DNA from: Thermoplasmata archaeon
Lineage (GTDB): Archaea > Thermoplasmatota > Thermoplasmata > UBA184
Reading direction: 5' to 3'
Length of the DNA: 9,795 bases
NCBI GenBank assembly: GCA_030064695.1
Contig: JASHYV010000107.1
Location: 1 to 9,795 of the forward strand
Part shown: piece by piece, positions 5,248 through 9,795 of the stretch
Layout: every line of letters begins with the position of its first letter
Numbering within the stretch: the stretch's first letter is position 1
Program-made: the position numbers and the translations under genes
The notes under the pieces: generated by a model
What the model saw: the letters and a program-made list of their open reading frames with translations, nothing else
The model's database searches: none
Told to the model about the DNA's origin: nothing

Positions 5248-6405
5248 CTATCCGGCGAGCGCCGCTCCTTCCGCGAGCGCGCTCAGCTTCTGCAAGGCGA
5301 CCGAGCGCGTGACGCCGTTGACCCCGGCGAACGTCTCAAAGCCGCAGTCGGTCCCGCCCCAGGTGTTGTCGGCCCCGATGATCGACGCGAGCTGATCCAG
5401 TCGGAACTTGACCGTGCGCGGGGTCTCGACGATCGGGGTCTTCACGTCGATGACCCCGCCGACGAAGCCGAGGTGGCTCGGCCAGCCGTGGTCCTTCACG
5501 TATAGACGGAGCGCCAGCAGGTCACCCTCGTGGTGCGGGTTGGCGAGCTCCCCCACGATCGCCGAAACCTGAAGTCGCGCGACCTCGGGCACGACGTGCG
5601 CGAAGTCCGCGTCGAGCTGGTGCGAGGCGGCGTAGTTGCCGTAACAGTAGTGCACCCGGATGCGCTCCTTCGGCAACCCGCGGATCGCCGAATTGATCGC
5701 ATCGACGTGGAGCGGCAGGAGCTTCTCGAACTCCCCGCCCCACTCGAACGCGGTCTGCTTGCCCATCGCGAGGTCGGGAGCGTCGATCTGCAGCACCACG
5801 TCCGGCACCCCGAGGACCGCCTCGTACTCCTTGCGGAGTTCCTTCGCGAGGGCGTGGACGTAGTCGGCGTGCGTCGGGTAGACTTCGGGATTGTTGGGAT
5901 AGAAGATCGTGATGACTCCGGGCGAAGGAGCCGGGAGGAAGACGCTGGGAGCCCCCTCCTCCTTCCCGAGACGGCGCAGGTCGGTGGCTTCTCGAGTCGC
6001 CCGAGCCCCCCCGGTGTAGCGCAGGGGCGACGCGATCTTGGGCAGCGAGAAGACCGAGGACATCTGCTGCAACATCGCGGCCAGCGCCGGGTTCGAGTCG
6101 ATGAATTCCTGGATCGTGGCCGGCGGCATCTGCATCGCGGCCCTCTCCGTCGACGAGAAGCCGTCGAACCGCGCGGGCAGGTAGTTGGTGTACCCCGCGA
6201 TCCGCTGCCCGCCGTTGCTCACGGCGTCCAGACCGCGGCTCTTCGCTCCCGCCGGATGCAACTGGTCCCGGATCGCCGCCCGTTCCGCCTCGAGGTACTC
6301 CCGCTCGTGCTGCTCCGAGATCTCGCCGGACGGGCTCTTCTGCAGCAGCTCGAGGATCTTCGGCGGTCGGTGCCAGCTCCCGGTCATCGTGGTGCGGTAC
6401 GTCAT
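5248..6405 (-). CDS. Cobalamin-independent methionine synthase II-like zinc methyltransferase (MetE C-terminal core, COG0620-type)
   Basis: Encodes 385 aa, corresponding to the catalytic C-terminal half of MetE and lacking the N-terminal half of the ~750-aa bacterial enzyme. The zinc ligands are visible: H252-x-C254 in VHYCYGNY, E286 in VGELANPHHEG, and C354 in GGTDCGFETFAG. These segments match the stand-alone 'methionine synthase II family' subgroup, whose members carry 'EFANPRHEH' and 'GTDCGFGTFAG'. The N-terminus (YRTTMTGSWHRPP) carries the family's entry motif. Such enzymes activate a thiol at zinc and methylate it, or, in coenzyme M transferase relatives, attach a larger group. The true thiol and methyl donor here are unknown. 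The frame is open upstream to 6636, but ATG 6405 is chosen because a TATA-like box lies 32 nt before it. GTG 6420 is possible but would be only ~17 nt away. No cobalamin or methionine genes adjoin it. Confidence 0.85.
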   Translation of the reverse strand: MTYRTTMTGSWHRPPKILELLQKSPSGEISEQHEREYLEAERAAIRDQLHPAGAKSRGLDAVSNGGQRIAGYTNYLPARFDGFSSTERAAMQMPPATIQEFIDSNPALAAMLQQMSSVFSLPKIASPLRYTGGARATREATDLRRLGKEEGAPSVFLPAPSPGVITIFYPNNPEVYPTHADYVHALAKELRKEYEAVLGVPDVVLQIDAPDLAMGKQTAFEWGGEFEKLLPLHVDAINSAIRGLPKERIRVHYCYGNYAASHQLDADFAHVVPEVARLQVSAIVGELANPHHEGDLLALRLYVKDHGWPSHLGFVGGVIDVKTPIVETPRTVKFRLDQLASIIGADNTWGGTDCGFETFAGVNGVTRSVALQKLSALAEGAALAG

Positions 6406-6605
6406 GGCGCTCGGGCTCACCAGAAACTCCGGGTTATAGTCCGTTCGCCGGCAGGCAGGCTTGTGGGAGACGAAACTCCCTCCCGCGCGCCGTAAGTTCC
6501 GTCCAAGTCCTCGCCGGGGCGGGGGCGCCGGCGCAGGCACGTTGCCCGCGCGTAACTCCGGTGCCAACGCTATGAGCTCCCTCGTCCGGTGGATGCCAGG
6601 AACCG
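6406..6605. other. Divergent intergenic region between the MetE-like and MFS genes
   Basis: This 200-nt gap is the longest non-coding stretch. It contains the MetE-like promoter on the minus strand at its left end. For the plus-strand MFS gene I see no convincing TATA box; the best A/T patches are near 6551-6557 and 6569-6575. A G/C-rich block (about 6516-6540) could form local hairpins, but no clear terminator, riboswitch or RNA gene is recognisable. Confidence 0.4.
6434..6439 (-). promoter_or_regulatory. TATA-like box for the MetE-like gene
   Basis: CTATAA on the minus strand, the same hexamer as before the VIT1-type gene, is centred about 32 nt before ATG 6405. This supports that start over the longer open frame. 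Confidence 0.5.
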
Positions 6606-8111
6606 ATGGCCGCCGCGTCGAAGCCACCCCTAGCATCGTCCGGCTCCGCCCCGGAGTCCTCCGCGCGCGAGTCCGCCGTCATCCTACTCACGACGATCGG
6701 GACGCTGATGGTCGCCGTGGACTCGACCATCGTCATCCTCGCGTTGCCCACGATGACGCGGGAGCTGAACGCCAACCTCTCGAGCGTCATCTGGGCCATC
6801 CTGATCTATCTCCTGATCACCGCCGCGTTCACGACCCAGGCCGGACGGCTCGGCGACATGCTGGGCCGCGCGCCGATCTACAACCTGGGCTTCGCGATCT
6901 TCACGGTCGGGTCCCTCTTCGCGGGCCTCTCCCCGAACGTTACGATCCTCAACGTGTCGCGCGCCGTCCAGGCCATCGGGGGCTCGATGATCTTCGCCAA
7001 CAGCGGCGCGCTCATCGCGGCAGCGTTCCCGCCTGCGCGTCGGGGGCGCGCGTTCGGATTCCTGGTGTTCGGTTGGAGCGTGGGCGCGATCCTGGGCGTC
7101 CTGCTCGGCGGCGCGATCACCACGCTCATCGGCTGGCGGTACATCTTCTTCATCAACGTCCCCATCGGCGTCGTCGCGGTCGCGCTCGGGCTCCGCACGC
7201 TGCCGCGCACCGGCCGGGTGCGGGCCACGTTCGACTGGCCGGGCTTCGTGCTGTTCTCGGGACTGCTCACGCTGATCTGCTACGGCGCGATCGAGATCGC
7301 CGTCTACGGGAGTGGCCTGATCTACTACGCATACCTCGCGGCGGGCCTTCTCCTCATCCCGGTCTTCGGCCTGGTCGAGCTCCGCGCGAAGGCGCCCGTG
7401 CTCGACCTGCACCAGCTCAAGAACCGGTTGCTCAGCTTCTCGCTCATGGCCGCGTTCCTGCAGGCCGCCGGGTACCTGTCGGTCATCTTCCTCCTCACGA
7501 TGTACCTGCAGGGCCTGCGAGGACTCACCCCGCTGGACGCGTCGCTCCTGCTTGTGCCCGGGTACCTGCTCGGAGCCGTCACCGGGCCGTACTTCGGCCG
7601 TCGGGTGGAGGCCTACGGGGCGCGGGCGCTCGCGACCGGCGGGATCCTGCTGATGGCGGCGGCCGTGCTCGTCTACGCGACGATGTCGCTCACGACGTGG
7701 CTCGGGCTCATCCCGATCGTCTCACTCATCACCGGCATCGGGGCGGGGATGTTCTACCCGTCCAACAACACGGCGATCATGAGCCAGGCGTCGCCGGAGA
7801 CGTTCGGTGCGATCAGCGGGCTCCGCGCGACGCTCACCAACATGGGCACTCTGCTGAGCTTCGTGCTCGCGATCACCATCGCCTCCGCGACCGTGCCGCG
7901 GTACGTGGCCTACCAGATCTTCCTCGGCGTCGGGGGCTCGATCGGCGCGCTCGCCGGCCCGTTCCTCTCCGGGCTCCACGCGTCCCTGATCGGGTGCGCG
8001 CTGATCCTGGGGGCCGCCGCCGTGCTCTCCTGGACGCGGGGACGCGAACGCGCCCCCGTCCAGACGCCTCGGCCGGCGGGTGCTCCGCCGGTCGCTCCCG
8101 GCGGCCCATAG
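6606..8111 (+). CDS. MFS transporter, DHA2 (EmrB/QacA-like) drug:H+ antiporter family
   Basis: Encodes 501 aa with about 14 hydrophobic segments, typical of DHA2 exporters. Motif D1 appears as AVDSTIVILALP (37-48) in the first membrane helix. Motif A is GRLGDMLGR (80-88) in the loop after helix 2. A motif B-like SRAVQAIGGSM follows. Antiporter motif C appears as GWSVGAILGVLLGG, and then the very typical WRYIFFINVPIG. These are known hallmarks of proton-driven efflux of hydrophobic drugs or metabolites from the cytoplasm. The substrate cannot be told from sequence. The N-terminus is a Ser/Ala/Pro-rich tail (~22 aa) before helix 1, and the C-terminus is Pro-rich and likely cytoplasmic. ATG 6606 has no clear Shine-Dalgarno, and nearby upstream ATGs (6572, 6593) are out of frame. 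The gene ends 9 nt before the convergent Nudix gene. Confidence 0.9.
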   Translation: MAAASKPPLASSGSAPESSARESAVILLTTIGTLMVAVDSTIVILALPTMTRELNANLSSVIWAILIYLLITAAFTTQAGRLGDMLGRAPIYNLGFAIFTVGSLFAGLSPNVTILNVSRAVQAIGGSMIFANSGALIAAAFPPARRGRAFGFLVFGWSVGAILGVLLGGAITTLIGWRYIFFINVPIGVVAVALGLRTLPRTGRVRATFDWPGFVLFSGLLTLICYGAIEIAVYGSGLIYYAYLAAGLLLIPVFGLVELRAKAPVLDLHQLKNRLLSFSLMAAFLQAAGYLSVIFLLTMYLQGLRGLTPLDASLLLVPGYLLGAVTGPYFGRRVEAYGARALATGGILLMAAAVLVYATMSLTTWLGLIPIVSLITGIGAGMFYPSNNTAIMSQASPETFGAISGLRATLTNMGTLLSFVLAITIASATVPRYVAYQIFLGVGGSIGALAGPFLSGLHASLIGCALILGAAAVLSWTRGRERAPVQTPRPAGAPPVAPGGP

Positions 8112-8120
8112 CGCGACCGG

Positions 8121-8540
8121 TCAGCGTCGGCGTCGCGCTCTCATCTGGCGCCGGGCGTCGGCGATCATTCGGTCGTGATCGAACGCGAGACCCCTCGCCT
8201 GGCCCAGCGGAACCCAGGCCGCCGCTGCCGCGTCGTCCCCCCCACGGGGGGTCGCGACCCGGCCGCGCATCAGGAACGCCACGCTGGTGGTGGGCTTCCG
8301 GGGATCCCGGTCCGGCCCCGAATAGACCCCCACGAGCCGGGCGACGCGCGCGGTCAGTCCGGTCTCCTCCCGCAGCTCCCGCACCACGGTTTCCTCCACG
8401 GTCTCCCGCAGTTCGACAAAGCCGCCGGGCAGCGCCCATCGACCCCGGAACGGCGGGCGGCCCCGACGTACGAGCAGGACTCGCCCCCGCGCGATCCAGA
8501 TCGCGTCGGCGGTGAGGGCCGGATTCTGGTAGACGGGCAC
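8121..8540 (-). CDS. Nudix hydrolase (ADP-ribose pyrophosphatase / MutT-like)
   Basis: Encodes 139 aa from GTG 8540. The Nudix box is intact over residues 40-62, GFVE-x-x-E46-x7-R54-E-L-x-E58-E59-x-G61-L, providing the metal-binding glutamates for cleaving a nucleoside diphosphate linked to another group. Before it, PPFRGRWALPGG (29-40) resembles archaeal ADP-ribose pyrophosphatases ('PFKGYWALPGG'). After it, VGVYSGPDRDPR (about 70-81) matches the substrate loop of that group, and AAAAWVPL is the usual final strand. The likely role is house-cleaning of ADP-ribose or related dinucleotides, but Nudix substrates are hard to predict. GTG 8540 is chosen because it is about 26 nt from a TATA-like box and begins just before the conserved NPALTADAIW. 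The longer frame to GTG 8615 adds 25 low-complexity basic/Pro residues and is unlikely. Confidence 0.87.
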   Translation of the reverse strand: MPVYQNPALTADAIWIARGRVLLVRRGRPPFRGRWALPGGFVELRETVEETVVRELREETGLTARVARLVGVYSGPDRDPRKPTTSVAFLMRGRVATPRGGDDAAAAAWVPLGQARGLAFDHDRMIADARRQMRARRRR

Positions 8541-8554
8541 GGAAGCGCGACGCC

Positions 8555-8585
8555 GGGCTGCCGAATAACGGCGCCCCGGCAGCCC
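8555..8585. repeat. Perfect 9-bp inverted repeat around the Nudix promoter
   Basis: GGGCTGCCG (8555-8563) and CGGCAGCCC (8577-8585) are exact reverse complements separated by 13 nt. The intervening bases hold the TATA-like box of the Nudix gene. It could be an operator or simply a chance G/C-rich dyad. Confidence 0.45.
8564..8570 (-). promoter_or_regulatory. TATA-like box for the Nudix gene
   Basis: CGTTATT on the minus strand is centred about 27 nt before GTG 8540. The box is weak in sequence but has the exact spacing expected of a leaderless archaeal gene. It decides the start codon against the longer open frame. Confidence 0.4.
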
Positions 8586-8625
8586 CGAGCCGGGTTCGGG
8601 CGCGGCCCGCTCCACCGGTCGACTC

Positions 8626-8636
8626 TAAATCATTAA
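8626..8636 (+). promoter_or_regulatory. TATA-like element for the GHMP kinase gene
   Basis: TAAATCATTAA is the only A/T-rich run in the 126-nt gap between the divergent Nudix and kinase genes. Its right half is about 33 nt before ATG 8667, predicting a leader of only a few nucleotides. Confidence 0.45.
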
Positions 8637-8666
8637 GCCCGTACCCGGGCTCCGCGCGCCCGTTCC

Positions 8667-9713
8667 ATGCAGATGCTCCGTAGCAAGGCGCCGCTCCGGA
8701 TCAGTTTCGCGGGCGGCGGCACGGACGTCTCTCCCTACCCGGAGGAGAAGGGCGGGGTCGTGCTGAACTGCACGATCGACAAGTACGCGTACGTCACCCT
8801 CGAGGCCGTCCCCGACGGACAGCGGGCTACGTCCGTCGAGTCCCTCGACTTCAACCTCACGGCCAATTTCCAGCGCACCTCGGACCTCTTCTTCGATGGG
8901 AAGCTCGACCTGGTGAAGGCCGCGCTCCGGATTCTCCGGCCCCCCGGCGCCTTCGGTGGATCCACCGACACGCTTCGGCTCTTCACCCATTCCGATGCCC
9001 CGCCCGGGACCGGCCTCGGCACCTCGTCGGCGGTGTGCGTCGCGCTCGTCGGCGCGTTCCAGCATTACCTGCGCGAGAAGTGGACGCCCTACGACGTCGC
9101 GGAGCTCGCCTACCGGATCGAGCGGGAGGAGCTCGGGATCAAGGGCGGTCGGCAGGACCAGTACTCGGCCGCCTTCGGCGGCTTCAACTTCATGGAGTTC
9201 ACGAAGACCCGCACGATCGTGAACCCGCTCCGGATCCATGCCGAGATCGCGAACGAGCTCGCGTACCGGCTGCTCCTCTGCTACACGGGCACCAGTCACT
9301 ACTCGAACGACATCATCGAGCAGCAGCAGCGGAGCTACACGGAGAAGCGGCCGGAGACGGTGGAGGCGCTCGACGCGACCAAGCAGCTCGCGATCGACAT
9401 GAAGAACGAGCTGCTCCGTGGGAACCTCGACGAGATGGGCCGCCTGCTTGACGAGGGCTGGCAGCTCAAGAAGCGCTTCACCGAGGGGATCTCGAACCCG
9501 CGCATCGACCGGTTCTACGAGCGCGCCCGCGAGGCCGGAGCCCTCGGAGGGAAGCTCACCGGAGCGGGCGGGGGCGGCTACATCCTCCTCTTCTGCGACT
9601 TCGCCCGTCGGGCCCAGGTGGCGAAGGCGGTCACCGCCGAGGGGGGCCGGGTGACCGATTTCTCGCTCGAGTACGCCGGCCCGCAGGTCTGGTCCGTCCG
9701 ATCGAGCGCCTGA
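8667..9713 (+). CDS. GHMP-family sugar kinase, D-glycero-D-manno-heptose 7-phosphate kinase-like (HddA-like)
   Basis: Encodes 348 aa, the usual length. The start [20 protein letters not shown] (4-23) matches the N-terminal signature of heptose 7-phosphate kinases and relatives ('[20 protein letters not shown]'). The GHMP ATP-binding motif [11 protein letters not shown] is at 112-122. '[20 protein letters not shown]' supplies the catalytic Asp region, and [11 protein letters not shown] (294-304) is the C-terminal GHMP glycine motif. Known members phosphorylate the anomeric position of heptose 7-phosphate on the way to GDP-heptose, used in surface polysaccharide or S-layer glycans. Relatives act on fucose or other sugars, so substrate is uncertain. 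Met3 (8673) is an alternative start; ATG 8667 is kept for its better spacing to the A/T box. A glycosyltransferase gene begins 11 nt after the stop, which suggests one glycan-building operon. Confidence 0.88.
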   Translation: [348 protein letters not shown]

Positions 9714-9724
9714 TCGACCGTCCG

Positions 9725-9795
9725 ATGTCCACCGGGGCGGAGGCACCGCGGCTCTCGATCGTCTGGGCGGTCCTCAACGAGCGCGGGAACCTGCC
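9725..9795 (+). CDS. Start of a family 2 (GT-A) glycosyltransferase (3' truncated by window end)
   Basis: Only the first 23 full codons are present. After a short leader (STGAEAPR) comes LSIVWAVLNERGNLP, which matches the first strand and nucleotide-sugar contact of family 2 glycosyltransferases ('LSIVvPvyNEeeNLp'), as in dolichol-phosphate mannosyltransferase-like enzymes. The usual P and Y/F are replaced by A and L. The gene follows the HddA-like kinase by 11 nt on the same strand, with no clear Shine-Dalgarno. Its closeness supports a shared glycan pathway. The catalytic DxD region is outside the window, so subfamily is unknown. Confidence 0.65.
   Translation, partial: MSTGAEAPRLSIVWAVLNERGNL

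Noticed and set aside
5248..6636. 462-aa reading of the MetE-like frame
   Set aside because: The extra N-terminus lies upstream of the TATA-like box and has no family similarity.
6461..8515. 684-aa plus-strand open frame overlapping the MFS gene
   Set aside because: Arg/Pro/Ala/His-rich shadow in another frame; the MFS frame carries clear membrane helices and family motifs.
8625..9746. 373-aa open frame antisense to the GHMP kinase
   Set aside because: Shadow frame without domain motifs; the plus-strand kinase has full GHMP signatures.
1..9795. tRNA/rRNA genes, CRISPR arrays, insertion sequences, attachment sites
   Set aside because: No cloverleaf-like pattern, spaced direct repeats, transposase motifs or long terminal repeats were seen on reading either strand.

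Overview
The window is GC-rich, gene-dense DNA that most resembles an archaeal chromosome. A high-GC member of the Thermoplasmata or a neighbouring soil/sediment lineage is my best guess, but nothing here fixes the taxonomy. The archaeal reading rests on promoter geometry. Short A/T-rich TATA-like boxes lie about 26-33 nt before the preferred start codons of eight transcription units, so their mRNAs would be leaderless or nearly so. A clear Shine-Dalgarno sequence appears only inside an operon. A bacterial -10 box would sit much closer to a leaderless start.

Left part (1-2432): the C-terminal end of an NAD(P)-binding SDR/NDUFA9-type protein is followed by an orphan protein related to the N-terminal nuclease domain of type I restriction HsdR subunits. 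This gene converges on a minus-strand operon. Read from 3816 down to 1404, that operon encodes a SufR-like winged-helix regulator with conserved cysteines, a short-chain dehydrogenase, and a QueA-like protein of the type known from actinobacteria. The three genes are joined by an ATGA overlap and a TGATG overlap, so they are probably translationally coupled.

Middle (3817-5247): divergent from the operon are two tiny leaderless genes, one of unknown type (76 aa) and one with CxxxxC and CxxC pairs (74 aa). A minus-strand VIT1/CCC1-type Fe/Mn transporter follows.

Right part (5248-9795): a stand-alone, MetE-core-like zinc methyltransferase (minus) diverges from a DHA2-type MFS exporter (plus). 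The exporter converges on a Nudix hydrolase (minus). The Nudix gene diverges from a HddA-like heptose-phosphate/sugar GHMP kinase (plus), followed 11 nt later by the start of a family 2 glycosyltransferase cut by the window edge. That last pair suggests a surface-glycan locus continuing to the right.

No RNA genes, CRISPR arrays, insertion sequences or long repeats were seen. The longest gene-free stretch is about 200 nt. The most unusual items are the Fe-S-regulator/SDR/QueA-like operon in a probable archaeon and the orphan HsdR_N-like protein with a degenerate catalytic motif.
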